From positions 248,001-312,000 of the forward strand of contig JAGMVK010000020.1 in assembly GCA_020747065.1 (NCBI GenBank): a stretch of DNA of 64,000 nucleotides, read 5' to 3'. Shown piece by piece: positions 12,504 to 24,779 of the stretch (position 1 is its first letter; the number at the start of each line of letters is the position of its first letter). The translations under genes and the position numbers were made by a program. The DNA is from Cadophora sp. MPI-SDFR-AT-0126 (taxonomy: Eukaryota > Ascomycota > Leotiomycetes > Helotiales > Ploettnerulaceae). The notes under the pieces are model-generated. The model ran no database searches. It saw only the letters and a list, made by a program, of their open reading frames with translations, and was not told the DNA's origin.

Positions 12504-14060
12504 ATGAGCCATCGATTGAGTATGGAGATCAGCTCGTCGCCAAAAGTCGGAAGCGACACAGCTTCTGTGAAGAGCCGCGCTGTATCTGTGAGAAGTCGAG
12601 CTGTCTCTACTACTTCTAAGAGACGCACCACAGCTTCTTTCTTTCGATTTGGTACTGCACCTCCCTCGGTCATAGACAGTATTCCCCCGAGACCCCAACG
12701 TCGCTTCAAGAGTGCTCGCCTCATTGGAGAGTAAGTCATATTGCCTTCACGACTCGTTCCAGTGCTGATCGATGAGATATGAGAAACCTTGGAAAGAGAC
12801 TCCAGTCAAGAGAAGAAAGTGGGATTACTACATTTTTTGGGGAGGATGCACGCTTGGGTTGGTGGCAGGAGCATTCATGTGCTATCTTGCTTGGAGCGGA
12901 GTGCCGGACAATCAGGTATGTCATCGTCAGCATTGCTTGATCCACATCAGCTGAAGCACACGATCAGTATTGTCTCATACTTGAAGATGACTTTAAAACT
13001 ATCAACTCGGACGTATGGACCCATGAGATCCAACGTGGCGGTTATGGCACTGGCTCCTTCGACTGGACAACCTCTGACCCAAAAAACTCCTTCACTGACG
13101 CGGAAGGTCTACACATCGTTCCAACCCTCACCACCGAGTCAACCGACATCACCCCCGCCCAATTGCTCGATAATTACGTATTGAATCTCACTACCTCTGG
13201 CGAGTGCACATCTACAGACGGTGGAAATTCATGTTCCATTCGAAGCAACAAAACTTCTGGAGATATTATCAACCCGGTCCGCAGTGCTCGCCTCACCACC
13301 CGCGGCAAGAAGACATTGACCTATGGCAAGGTCGAAGTGGTCGCCAAGATGCCCGTTGGAGACTGGTTGTGGCCCGCCATCTGGATGATGCCACAAGACA
13401 GCGTTTACGGCATTTGGCCTCAAAGTGGCGAGATCGATATCGCAGAGAGCCGAGGAAACTCAGGAGCGGACTATCCTGACGGCAGAGACAGTATCGGCTC
13501 GGCACTTCATTGGGGACCAATCGCGCAAGCAGATGCTTTCTGGAAAACTCAAGGCAAGCACAACATCAGACGCGCCGACTATAGCCAGAGTTTCAAAACT
13601 TACGGCCTCGAGTGGAGTGAGAAGTACCTCTTCACGTACATCGACAGCCGCCTCCTGCAAGTATTCTTTATCAATTTCCAGAACAAGCCGAACATGTGGG
13701 ACAGAGGAAGCTTCGGGGAAACAATTGTCAACAAGAGTGCGCTGCATAATCCATGGAGTCAGACTGGCAACAGGAACAGTCCTTTTGACCAGGCTTTCTA
13801 CCTAATTCTCAACGTCGCTGTGGGAGGCACCAATGGGTACTTCAAGTAAGTTCATCCTCACTGAGTCGGAGAAAGCTCGCTCTAATCCTTGAATTTACAG
13901 GGACGGAGTTGATTCCAAGCCTTGGGGAGACGCAAGCTACACTGCGCCTTTGGAGTTCTACGATGCGCAGAGCCTCTGGTTACCGACTTGGGGTAATGAA
14001 ACAGCCCGTGGGATGACGGTCAAGAGCGTGAAGATGTGGAGCGAGGGTGCCTGCAAATAG
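12504..14060 (+). CDS. Membrane-anchored GH16 glucanase-like protein
   Basis: Four exons (12504-12730, 12777-12915, 12968-13845, 13901-14060) give 467 aa in phase. Residues 1-75 are a Ser/Thr/Arg-rich cytosolic tail. A single hydrophobic segment near residues 93-115 (YYIFWGGCTLGLVAGAF) makes it a type II membrane protein with the enzyme outside. The rest is a GH16 domain: a YGKVEVVAKMPVGDWLWPAIW block, then the catalytic motif GEIDIAES (two Glu as nucleophile and acid/base) and an NVAVGG block near the end. The motif set is closest to the beta-1,3-glucan-binding/glucanase branch, so the likely substrate is beta-1,3-glucan of a cell wall; this is inferred. The family usually lacks such a long N-terminal tail, but membrane-anchored fungal forms exist. 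Confidence 0.9.
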
Positions 14061-14187
14061 ACTTGTCCGTTCCACCTACGTAATGTTTTAAGATTTGGCT
14101 GCTGGAGTTTATTTTCAATTTTCTGGCGTTCATCTATCTCTGGCTAGGGCTGTATAATAGAATGAATCCACGATAACTTGCAAATCG

Positions 14188-14216
<29 letters not shown>
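14188..14216 (+). repeat. Poly-A run, 29 bases
   Basis: An uninterrupted run of 29 A lies downstream of the GH16 stop codon. The gene upstream keeps three introns, so this is not the tail of a processed retrocopy. It is a simple homopolymer, and its length is uncertain in any sequencing read. Confidence 0.95.
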
Positions 14217-14218
<2 letters not shown>

Positions 14219-14799
14219 CATTTGTTTACTTTCACATGCGTAACCCCAATGATGTGAAGTTCTATCCCCTGCAGTAGTCAAGAGTCTAACATGAGCCGGT
14301 AAAGTGCTTGTTTAGTCTGCGATCGTTTCGAGACCCACCCGTAAGTCGGTTGAGGCAAGCCCCAAGCGGCCCCAACTCGCTACCTTTTCCGCCTTCCACG
14401 CTTCGCTCAGAGTAGCAAAACTACCACAAACATGCAAGGGTGCGATTTGAGTTCCGAGAATTCATCTTATCTAGCCTAGAACTTCATGATCTCGAAGTTC
14501 CGTACGGAAGATTCACAGTAGAAGTCGTGTATCATAAACGTGTTGCTGTTAATATACATGAAGACTTTGTACCAGGAGACCTTCTCTGCGGGCGCAACCG
14601 TAAACATTGCCATCCCGAATTATGAGCTCAAGACGGGAAATACTTCCGGACGATGTCAATGCACGCCATCAAGTCTCCTAAGTCCCGTTCCCCTCACTTC
14701 ATCAAGCCTTATCGTAGCTGAAACTCAACTCGACAGTGCCTATCTCCCGTGCCGTGTCAACGCGTTCCCCATTAGCTTATCACTTGCATCTGAACTATC

Positions 14800-14820
14800 G
14801 GGGGGGGGGGGGGGGGGGGG
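14800..14820 (+). repeat. Poly-G run, 21 bases
   Basis: An uninterrupted run of 21 G in otherwise unremarkable intergenic DNA. Runs of this length are rare in fungal genomes and prone to length error. The complement is a poly-C tract that could form four-stranded structures with the G strand. Confidence 0.95.
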
Positions 14821-16072
14821 AGTCTTTAGCAAAAAGCAACCAGTCACCGACAAATGCATCGTAAAGTCGATCCAGAAGAGGAATTAGTAAGTAGCCGGAT
14901 GTCGGTCCGGTCCAAAGCTTAACTTTGACCAAGACTGTTGCAGAAAAAGTGGCGCAAATTGGCCAGCTGGGCCATAAACGAACCCCAGAAAGCGGAAAGG
15001 TCTCAAAGCATTGTTCACTCGGGAATCTGTGCTGGTGGTTTGGTTTCGGATTGCACCAGGACCAAAATAGACTTAGCGCCCAATGTCTCTGGAAGACGAT
15101 TATCCGGACCTCACTTCAGGCATTCTGCAGCCTCAATCAATAATTTCAACTCCTCGCACTAACATCGGTGCCATAAAACCGCGCTATGCTGGTGTATTCA
15201 CATCTTGGCTTAGTTTGGAGACGAGATTTCAAGATCCTCTCACAATTCGCGATGCGGACAAGGATATGCGGGTCAGATTCCGAACCTGCCCCCATGGCTT
15301 CGGGTTACTCCCTCGAACTTCAATTTGTCATGAGACTTTCTCTGAGCTTATCTGCTGTAGCATTAGTATCTTTTCGCTTGATATTCCTGCTTCTAGTGAG
15401 TTTCCTGCTTACAGCTACTGCAGAATCGTTAAGTGTTAGTGCCGAGACTACTCGCGGCCTTGAAGAACGATGTCGATGGATATCAAAGATACCACAGCAT
15501 GCAACTCAAGCCGGGAGATGCATGAATATCTCGGAATCCGGCCATCAAAGAGTCTGACTATTGATTACTCGTGTCTCTGACAGCCCGCCGAACCAAGCAC
15601 ACGGGTCCTAGTTCAACATCGTCTCCAACCTCGCCGAACACCCTAACATTTCCACATCTCGGGCCCAGCTCCCATGTATGAACGCCTCAAGCACTATTGA
15701 CCTTTTCCAAACTGGAGAAGAGGATTAGCGGTAGTAAGTGGCTGTTCAGCTGCAAATCTCGACTGTCAGCCCGTGTCTCTTCCGCCAGCTTGGTCTCTGT
15801 AGGCTTCTTGAGTGAGGAAAGCCGAGACAGAGCCACCATTATTGAGCTTTCTTGGGTATGAGTACTGAACCATCTCTTGTAGCTGACGTGGACAGCTGTC
15901 AAATTACTTTCCTCACCATACTCATATCTTCTTCGCATGTCTGTAACTCTTCCTTTACCTACGTTAATCTTCAATCAATTTAAGTTCAGAGTCGACACCC
16001 CTTCTACTGCTACTCTATGAGTGTGGTAGCTTACAATAACTCTCCACAAGGACGTTAATTATCCCCTATACC

Positions 16073-19000
16073 ATGTGGCTGATTTCGCTGCAATTCCTGG
16101 TACGTCAATGCACCATCCAATATACTATATGCATGTGAGGGTGTGTGAAGCTCATGGTCACATGATAGGTTGCGTCTGCTGTCGCACGCTCAAGCATCGA
16201 GAAGCGTGATGTCGCTGTCTCTTCTAGCTTGCCTACGAATTGGACGTATACGGCATGCTATGTCGACCAGCAATTCTCGCCTACACTCAGTGGTGCGATG
16301 TACTCGAATAATACTGCTATGACAGAGGAGTCATGCATCCTATTCTGTCATAGCAGAGGTTTTATTCAAGCTGGTGTCGAGTATTCATCTCAATGCTGTA
16401 AGTTAATGACATCCATATTTCATGTCGTTTGTTTTCTGCGGGTCAAACGTCAAGTGTAATCTTTAGCCACGTCGGTGTAACTCAGTGGTCATTTCGCATT
16501 GGTGTTGATGCATGTTTAAAAATCTGGACACCAATTTAGCCCTTGCCAAGGGTTGTTGACGGCCTTTAAGCGTCAAGGAAAAATAGCTGATATGGTGTAC
16601 AGTCTGTGGTAATGACAACTTGAGCAAAGAAACACTTGCTCCGTCCACAGACTGCAACATGGGATGCTCAGGGAACAGCTCAGAAGCCTGCGGTTCTGGA
16701 AATCGATTGAGCATTTTCAGCAGTAATCAAACTGCAATAAGGCCTGTCATTGATAAAGGGTTGGGTCTTTGGGCTCTGTACGGATGCTACAAGTAAGTGT
16801 TCACCACAATCTGCAAGAAAGCTACGCTAATGCATCCTGCAGGGAAGGAATAAACGGTAGAGGCCTCACTACCAACATGAATGTGCCTGGTGGAGGGCAG
16901 AACTTGACTGTTGCATCCTGCATTAATGCTTGCCAAAGGTCTGGCTTCGTTTTGTCTGGGGTCGAGTTCGGCGGAGAGTGCTGTATGATTTGTTAACCCC
17001 TCACCATCAGGCGATTACTAATCCCTCCCATAGACTGTGGCAACCAATTCTCATACCAGTCAAAGCCTGCTTCTAATGGGTACAAAGGCTGCAATGTTCC
17101 CTGCAATGGAAATGCCACAGGTATGTGTCACTTCTCGGGCCATCTAATTAGATCTGCTCTAACTTGATCTTTGAAGAGCTCTGTGGGGGCCAAGACTATT
17201 ATCTCGCATACGGTTTCAATAACACTGTCCCGAATCCATTGGTTTCGACGAGCTCGAGTGTGCGTAGCACTTTTACATCGTCTTTCTTCTCTAGCGCAGC
17301 GTTGTCACCATCGACCAGTTCAAAATTATCAACCACTTCAAAATCATCGACTACTTCCAAATTATCGACTACTTCAAAGTTATCAACCACTTCCAAATTA
17401 TCGACTACTTCAAAATTAACGACCACTTCAAAATTATCGACCACCAAGTCGCCCGCAGTTTCAAGCTCGTCGACAACCGCTCAAGCTTCTTCCACAAAAC
17501 CTTCAACCTCCACGCCAAAAGCAACTTTGTCTTCCAATTTGGCATCCGTTTCAAGCTCATCTAGAATGAACAACCTAGCTGCTGCCGCAGCATCATCTCC
17601 ACCGAGCCCTTCCAGTCCCACCAGTATAGCATCTCACGCAGTGACATCTTCATCATCGTCATCTACAACAACGACCAGTACTACATCGAGCGTTGCACCC
17701 TCAGCTCCGTCTTGGTATGCAGATGGGTGCTGGACCGACTCTGTTGGTAGTCGTGCACTCGCAAACCAGCAGTATGGAGATGCCAGCTCGATGTACGCAC
17801 GCTATTTTCCCCTCACAGTCTCGTAATGCTTCAATATTACTGCTAGTACTGACTTTTTGAGCCTACAGGACTGTCGAACTATGCATATCAAAATGTACAA
17901 CGGCTGGCTTTACTCTCGCAGGTTTGGAGTATTATTCTGAGTGCTGTAAGTTCTCAACACCTTTCTCATTTCGAAAAATTCAACTGAAAACCGTCAGATT
18001 GTGACACGCAAATCAAAAACGGAAACACTCGGGCTACTGATGCAACTACCTGTAACACTCAGTGCCAAGGTAACTCAAGTCAAACATGTGGAGGGGGGTA
18101 ACAGAATTTCGTTGTATCGTTTTGGCAGTAGTTCCGGCCCTGGAGCTACTGGTAGCTCGACGCAATCATCCATATCTACGCAAACCAGTTCTTCCTCACT
18201 AACAACTGCGTCCTCAAATGCGACTTCCCAAGGCCCTTCCTGGATGTCACTTGGGTGCTATATTGATTCTGTCGGTTCTCGGACCTTAAGCAATCCAATC
18301 TACGGCAATGCCAACATCATGACGGTCGAGTTGTGTCAATCACAATGCATGAACGCGGGGTACACTCTTTCAGGGTACGTGTTCAATCCTGTTGAAAATC
18401 TTCATTGTTCTACTGTGGTGCCATTCAAGAAGTTTGGTCTTGAATCTTACGTCTGGTTCCGAACGATTTGTCTGAAGCTTGTGCTAACCTCCTAATCAGC
18501 GTGGAATACGGAGGAGAATGCTGTAGGTATACGATCTCTGAACCTTGACGTGTGCTAAGTCTGCAACAAGATTGTGATAATGCACTTCGAAATGGCGGTG
18601 GCCCAGCCGCAGACGGGTCTGTCGGATGTAATATGGCATGTAATGGTGATAGTGCCGAGATATGGTATGTCAACGATAGAATTTTCTCCAATCTAGAATA
18701 CTTTCTCATTGCATTTAGTGGTGGCGGTAATCGCCTGTCGTTATACAGCTTCAGGACGCCTAGAGAATCAACGACTTCGTCTCAAACATCAACTTCGAGT
18801 TCACAGGCGGGTTCTTCCACAATTTCGAGCACTTCTGCACCGCCTTCATCTGGCTGGACCTCGCTCGGTTGCTACAATGACTCTGTGGGATCCCGTACAC
18901 TTTCGAACCCCATCTATGGTCAGAACGACGTAATGACAGTGGAACTCTGCGAGAGTTCCTGCAAGAATGCCGGATTTACATTTTCTGGTGTCGAGTATGG

Positions 19001-22000
19001 TGGAGAATGCTACTGTGATAATTCGATCAAGAACTATGGAGCCCCCGCTTCCGATGGCTGCACCGTGGCTTGTCACGGAAACGCTGCTCAGACCTGTGGA
19101 GGGCCCAATCGGGTTAACATTTACCAATTTGTCACTTTCGCGACTACCAGCACTTCTTCGCAAACTACTTCTTCGTCTGTTCTCAGTTCCTTGGCGTCGT
19201 CAGCAACTCAACCTGCATCGACCAGTGCCGCATCGACGTCGGCTCCTGCAATAACTGCTACTTCGACGAAGTACGATACTTCCACAACATTGACAAACTC
19301 GACCAGCTCGACCATCCTCTTGAACTCTTCATCAACGTTTTCGTCAACATCTGTGTCAGCATCACCAACCAAAGCAATTGGATGGTATGCAACAGGATGT
19401 TACGTCGACTCTGTTGGATCCCGAACTCTCGGGCATGGCATGCAGGTTCTAGGTGGAGGTGGGTCCGTGAGTGTTGAAGCTTGCACTTCGGTTTGCCAAA
19501 ATTCACAGTATACCATTGCTGGTGTAGAGTACGGGGGCGAATGCTGTACGTCATATAGGAGACAATCCTTCCAAGAAATCCCTAACAATCCCTAGATTGC
19601 GATAATTCATACCAGAATGGAGGTGGTCCAGCTCCCGATGGTAACGCTGGATGCAATATGGCCTGCAATGGCAACGCAACCGAAATCTGGTAAGTTTGAT
19701 TCGTGTCTTTTTGATCCAGAACATTGCGCTTACCCATCAACAGCGGTGGAGGCAATCGCTTGTCTGTCTACACATATTACTCTGGAATATCAAATTCGAT
19801 CACAACTTCTAGCAGTCCAACCGTCTCTGCCACCTCTTCAACGCAATCCAGCCTTCCCACAGGGTTACCCACCAATTGGACCTATGGTGGCTGCTATATT
19901 GACAATGCCAATGGCCGCATCATGATAAATCAGCAGCCAGACAATCAACAACAAACAGTTGAATCTTGTGTCAATGTATGCTCTAGCATGGGATATGTTG
20001 TTGCTGGTATGGAATATGGCGTTCAATGTTTCTGCGATAATTTCATTAGAAATGGAGCTGCCCGTGCTGCATCCGACACACAATGCGGAATGTCCTGTCC
20101 CGGCAAGACTTCCGAGAACTGTGGTGCTGGAGATCGAGTGTCGGTATACAGCAAAGGAAATCTCACTGTTTATCAACCTCCGAAACCACAGAACACTTCA
20201 CTTCCAGGGAACTGGACGTTGCAAGGCTGCCTAACGCAAGTGTGCCTCGAATATTGCGCGAATTATCTAACAATCATTGATAGAGACAATGCCGACCAAA
20301 GAACATTCCCCTACCGTATCGTTAACATGATCGCGAATAACACGGCCACAAATTGTTTGAGCTTGTGCTCGCAATTTGGATACCCCGCTGGCGGTATGGA
20401 ATACGCTTCTGAATGCTGTGAGTGATTTGACCCTACTCTGATGTCGACATATTGATATTTTGTAGATTGTGGTGACTTCTCAGATATTGTCAACGCGGGA
20501 GCAACCATGGCGCCTGATACAGATTGTAATATGGCATGCTCAGGCGATTCGGCGTCCATTTGTGGTGGTCCAAGCAGAATCTCATATTATGCTTGGACTG
20601 GGCAGCCGCTGTATTCCTGGGATAGGCCTACCGGATCAAATGCAGGCGAATATCAATTCCTCATAGGTGGAGTTGTCATTCCTCTCATTACCAGTCAAAC
20701 CATTACCGGCAAGGTCACTTTCTTGGAAAAGTTTGGCACTGGAGCTCCAAATACGACGGGGGCGTATGAGCTGGATCTAGCTGAGATCAATAACTTCACA
20801 GCTGCGTGGAGGCCCATGCACGTCAAGACTGATATTTTCTGTTCTGGTGGTTTAACTTTGCCTGACAAGGCTGGGCGACAGATCAATGTAGGAGGATGGG
20901 CCAATGATGCTACCTACGGCATCAGATTGTATTGGCCAAATGGGTCCCCAGGGGTTCCCGGGACGAATGACTGGCAAGAGAATGTTGATGAACTTTCATT
21001 ACAGAACGGAAGGTGGTATCCGACCCCAATGATAATGGTAAGTGTCCGAATTCTGGAAACGAATCAAAGGTTGCTAACGTTGAATAGGCGAATGGATCTA
21101 TTCTAGTCGTCGGTGGTCAAGAGGGATCTAATGGAGCGCCTGTACCAACGCTAGAAATCCTTCCACGGGCTGGAGGCGTTGTTCATTGTGACTGGCTCAA
21201 GAGAACAGATCCGTACAACCTGTATCCATTTCTCGCAGTCCTTCCGTCAGGAGGCGTGTTCGTGGCATACTACAACGAAGCACGGATTCTTGACGAGGGC
21301 TCGCTTGGGACGGCTAGGACTTTGCCTAATATCCCGGGAGCTGTCAATGACTTCGATGGTGGTCGTACTTATCCTTTCGAGGGTACGGCTGTTCTGTTGC
21401 CACAGCATGCCCCTTACAGCGACCCATTGGAGGTTCTAATCTGTGGCGGATCCACACCGGTGAGTTCACCGATTCAACCATCAAAACAATCTTACTAATT
21501 ATCTAGGGACCTGAAATTGCGCTTGATAATTGTGTTTCACTTGCACCAGAAACACCAGGTGCAAACTGGACCATTGAGCGTATGGTAAGTCCACAATTTT
21601 CTCAACCCAATCAGCTCCTACCCACCATGCTGACACTTCTTAGCCATCTGCTCGAGTCATTTCCTGTATGACAGCCCTCCCGGATGGAACATACCTCATT
21701 CTCAATGGGGGGCAACAAGGTCGCGCGGGATTCGGTCTTGCAGTCAATCCCAATCACAATGCCGTCCTGTACGATCCTTCGAAACCACTTCATAATCGCA
21801 TGTCCGTCATGGCAAACACCACAATCGACCGCCTGTACCACTCCGAAGCGATTCTCCTCCGAGATGGTCGCGTACTAGTCTCTGGCTCCGATCCTGAAGA
21901 TGAGCGATTCGCCCAGGAATACCGTGTCGAAGTCTTCGTGCCCCCCTATCTCCTAAACGGCACACCACAACCCACATTCAGCATCAACAATAAAGATTGG

Positions 22001-22321
22001 GCATATGGCCAATCAGTGACCATCACATTGACTAGCGCCACTTCTGGTAACATTCGTGCTTCGCTTCTGGGGGCCGAGTCTTCAACTCATGGAAACAGTA
22101 TGGGTCAGAGGACGATCTTCCCCGCATTCAGCTGCAGTGGAAATACGTGCACGATTATAGCGCCACCTAATGCGCATGTTTCACCTCCTGGATGGTTTAT
22201 GTTGTTCATATTGGATGGGCCAACGCCGAGTGTGGCTACTCATGTCAGAATTGGAGGCGACCCGGCTCGTTTGGGTAATTGGCCGAATTACGAGGATTTC
22301 AAACCTTTGCCTGGTATTTAA
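16073..22321 (+). CDS. Octa-WSC glyoxal-oxidase-type copper-radical oxidase (AA5_1-like), one apparent frameshift
   Basis: Eighteen exons begin with MWLISLQFL, giving a signal peptide, and end at 22321. After removing one extra base in the G run 18093-18098 every junction is in phase and the protein is 1701 aa. Eight WSC domains (Cys-rich, putative glycan-binding) start near 16230, 16770, 17710, 18240, 18855, 19380, 19860 and 20210, joined by Ser/Thr-rich linkers. The C-terminal 560 residues are a glyoxal-oxidase/galactose-oxidase-like domain with all expected copper-radical residues: Cys in DIFCSGG, Tyr in RTYPFEGT, Tyr-His in RLYHSE and His in SSTHGNS. The reaction would be aldehyde or alcohol oxidation producing hydrogen peroxide outside the cell. 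Intron 20236-20283 is GC-AG. Exons: 16073-16099, 16169-16397, 16603-16792, 16843-16982, 17034-17120, 17177-17792, 17869-17945, 17998-18374, 18500-18522, 18571-18664, 18719-19545, 19596-19689, 19744-20235, 20284-20417, 20466-21037, 21088-21459, 21507-21584, 21644-22321. Confidence 0.88.
17320..17445 (+). repeat. Coding minisatellite, 7 x 18 bp
   Basis: Seven consecutive 18-bp units of the form TCAAAATTATCGACTACT, with a few substitutions, encode SKLSTT repeats in the Ser/Thr linker between WSC domains 2 and 3 of the oxidase. Units are in frame, so copy-number change would lengthen or shorten a probably O-glycosylated stalk. Confidence 0.95.
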
Positions 22322-22606
22322 TTGCTGTAATGGAGGTCATTCTCATCTGTTGGTGAATGGAGGAATAGTAATTTGACGTCTTTCAATTTTCGATTGCGCA
22401 CTGTCCTTCAAGTGGTTGTCCCCTTGCATGCTGTCCGCAGCAGGTTCTCTGAAGCAAAAAAAGCCGCTCACAAATTACCCCACTTCGTAGGCGAAAGTGG
22501 GGCTGCACTCGATAAATACAAAATAGTCATTAACGACACTCCTTATTACCTCTCAAATTTGTCAATGCTGCGCAGTAAGAGATGATGAAGGTGATGAAGA
22601 CGGAGC

Positions 22607-24779
22607 TTAGAAGCTTTCACGACTCATGCTTCTCTCTTCCTCCATTTGTGGCATATGACTAAACTCTTGCCCAACCCAAGCCAAGTACACCTTTTCATGG
22701 ACCTGAATCGGCGGTCCATGGGGCTGTGGATCCCTATCAAACTCTGGCACTTTTTGAACCTGGAATTCGACGCCATCTTTCCTGGCCCTTCTCATGGCAT
22801 ACAGATTGAATCCGATATACCAGAGCATTCCAAGGCCCAGAACGCTCCACGCAACAGTGGGAGTCGTGTACCAGTCGACGACGACTTTCTTGGCCGCAGA
22901 GAACTTACCAGTTGGTGGAACCCAGGACGCGATGATCGGGTATGCGCTGCCAATTCCAAATAAAAAGGCTGCAGTGATGCTGAAGAATGGATTGAACTTG
23001 GATTTCTCGCGCCAGCGAGCACGACTGCTGAATCGTAATTTGAGCATGCCAACAGATATCGCGAAGCCAAAGACAGCAACAATGGTGTATGAGTAAACGT
23101 CAACCAGAAATCCGTAAGCATCGGTAGGGTGGAGCTTGATAGTGGCTAGGATCATGATTATTGTGAAGGACCAGTGAAGAAACAGTGCTCCAAATGGTGT
23201 TTCTTGAGAGTGCTCTCGAGGATCCAGCCATGGCTTGCTCAACAACCAGTGAAACTTCCGGTTGATGAATGAATGTTTGTCGTTCTGGATCCAGGTAAGC
23301 AGGCGACCAAAGGACAAGTTCTTCGTCTGACCGAAGAACTTTGCCCTTGGAAGGATGCCTTCTTTGGCGATCTCTTGTTTTACTACACTTGAATCAGCTA
23401 GTTCTTAAACGTTTAACCAGCGAGACTCACCTCGCGCAGCAGTGAAGGTCATGACGACAATGTTCCCGAAGCTTGAAACAGCCATGAAAGCAGCAAGAAC
23501 CCTTCCTGGAAGTTGTTTATCGTCGGAAATGGCGCCGAAAGTCATTTGGAAAAACAAAAGCGCAACATTAGCTTTGGGATTGATTTGCTCTATTTTCGGG
23601 ACCACAACCATCTTGAGAAAGATCAGTAACTGGTTCTTGGGGCTGACTATGCTCGACTCACATATGCAACATTGACAAGAAGATACAAGCAGCATATTAT
23701 CGCCACTCCAATCCAAGTCCCAATGGGCATTGTCTTTCGTGGTCTGCGGATTTCACCAAGAACCTGTTTATGTTAGGAGATGGAAGAAGAAGAATGCCGT
23801 CTGGGATTACTCACATAGTTTGGCTGATCAAATCCACTCCACGCAAATATGACAGCTAAAAACGCTTTTGTATAACCATATGCCTCATCTGCGGGGTTTT
23901 TGAAAGCATGATCAACCGACATGTTGTCAACGGCATAACTTTCTGTGTCGAACGCACCAGCCCAAGCACAGATTCCAGTTATAATGATCAAGATTAGCAT
24001 CATAACTTTAATGACTGCGAATATGTTTCCGAGCCATATGCCTCCTCGACGCGATAAGGCGTGGATCAGACATGCGAATGTTGCAGCTGCAACTGCGAGT
24101 CCTCTCACGGCGCTGTTTGTGACTTCCACATTTGCTGCTTCGAGGGTTCGGATGCCGAAAATCAAGCAATTTCCCGCCATGTTCCCTAAAATTATGTACG
24201 CAGCTGCAAAGATGCAGGTGACGAGGAGTACGGTTCTTGGGCGGTATGCTGGCCATCTGAAAACATATTGTAGCTGCAGTTTGTCAGTAGTTGGCCTGAG
24301 TCTCAGTCATTTCTCTGCTTGCACTCACGTAGTTCAGAGTCCCACCACTTCGTGGGATGCCTTGTTCCACATTTTCGAATACATGGCGAGGTGTGCTGAG
24401 ACCGAATTCGATATTCAAGTAGGCTCCTGAAACGGTGTATATAGCACCAGCAAGCCAGAAGAGTAGAGTGATGCCGACACTGCCGGTTCCGCGGATGACA
24501 GTGGCAGGTGAGTTGAATATCCCAGTTCCTAAAATAATTAACACCCGAGATCTGAAAAGTAAATGAGAATTTTGAGGCTTCACCAATTACCCTATTAACA
24601 ACAAGAGCAATGACAGACCAGTATCCTAACCGGAAACGTTCTTCTGGAGTCTTTGTGATGATGGTGTTCGGTATATTTTCTGGTAGGATTTCGAAGATTG
24701 CAGAATTGATGCTGCTATCATCGTCCCGAAAGACTTCTTCAGTCCTTGACTCTGTGAATTGGTCTGCTGTTGAAACCAT
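22607..24779 (-). CDS. Amino-acid permease of the APC superfamily, MUP1/methionine-permease-like
   Basis: Six exons (24779-24584, 24528-24329, 24273-23815, 23763-23662, 23611-23431, 23382-22607) give 637 aa with all phases consistent. An acidic cytosolic N-terminus of about 50 residues leads into LGYWSVIALVVNRVIG, then GTGIFNSPATVIRGTGSVG, the signature of the fungal high-affinity methionine permease/LAT-type group. About twelve hydrophobic segments follow, including FAWSGFDQPNYV, and a 70-residue hydrophilic tail. It would import an amino acid across the plasma membrane by proton symport; methionine is the family's best-known substrate, but specificity cannot be read here. It is divergent from the unknown gene at 25453, sharing a 673-bp intergenic region. 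Confidence 0.9.

Larger units (their letters stand above)
14061..16072. other. Intergenic, 2 kb, with two homopolymer runs
   Basis: No gene recognised on either strand; the open frames present lack start, splice or motif support. It holds a 29-base A run at 14188-14216, about 130 bp after the GH16 stop, and a 21-base G run at 14800-14820. The promoter of the WSC oxidase must lie at the right end. Confidence 0.6.

Noticed and set aside
12504..14216. GH16 gene as a processed retrocopy with a poly-A tail
   Set aside because: The gene keeps three spliceosomal introns, so the nearby A run is coincidental.
15083..15557. Overlapping plus-strand frames in the 14-16 kb gap
   Set aside because: Composition looks non-coding and there are no motifs, signal peptide or splice sites consistent with a gene.
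17199..17447. Minus-strand frame of repeated VVDNFE-type units
   Set aside because: It is the antisense of the in-frame SKLSTT minisatellite of the WSC oxidase.
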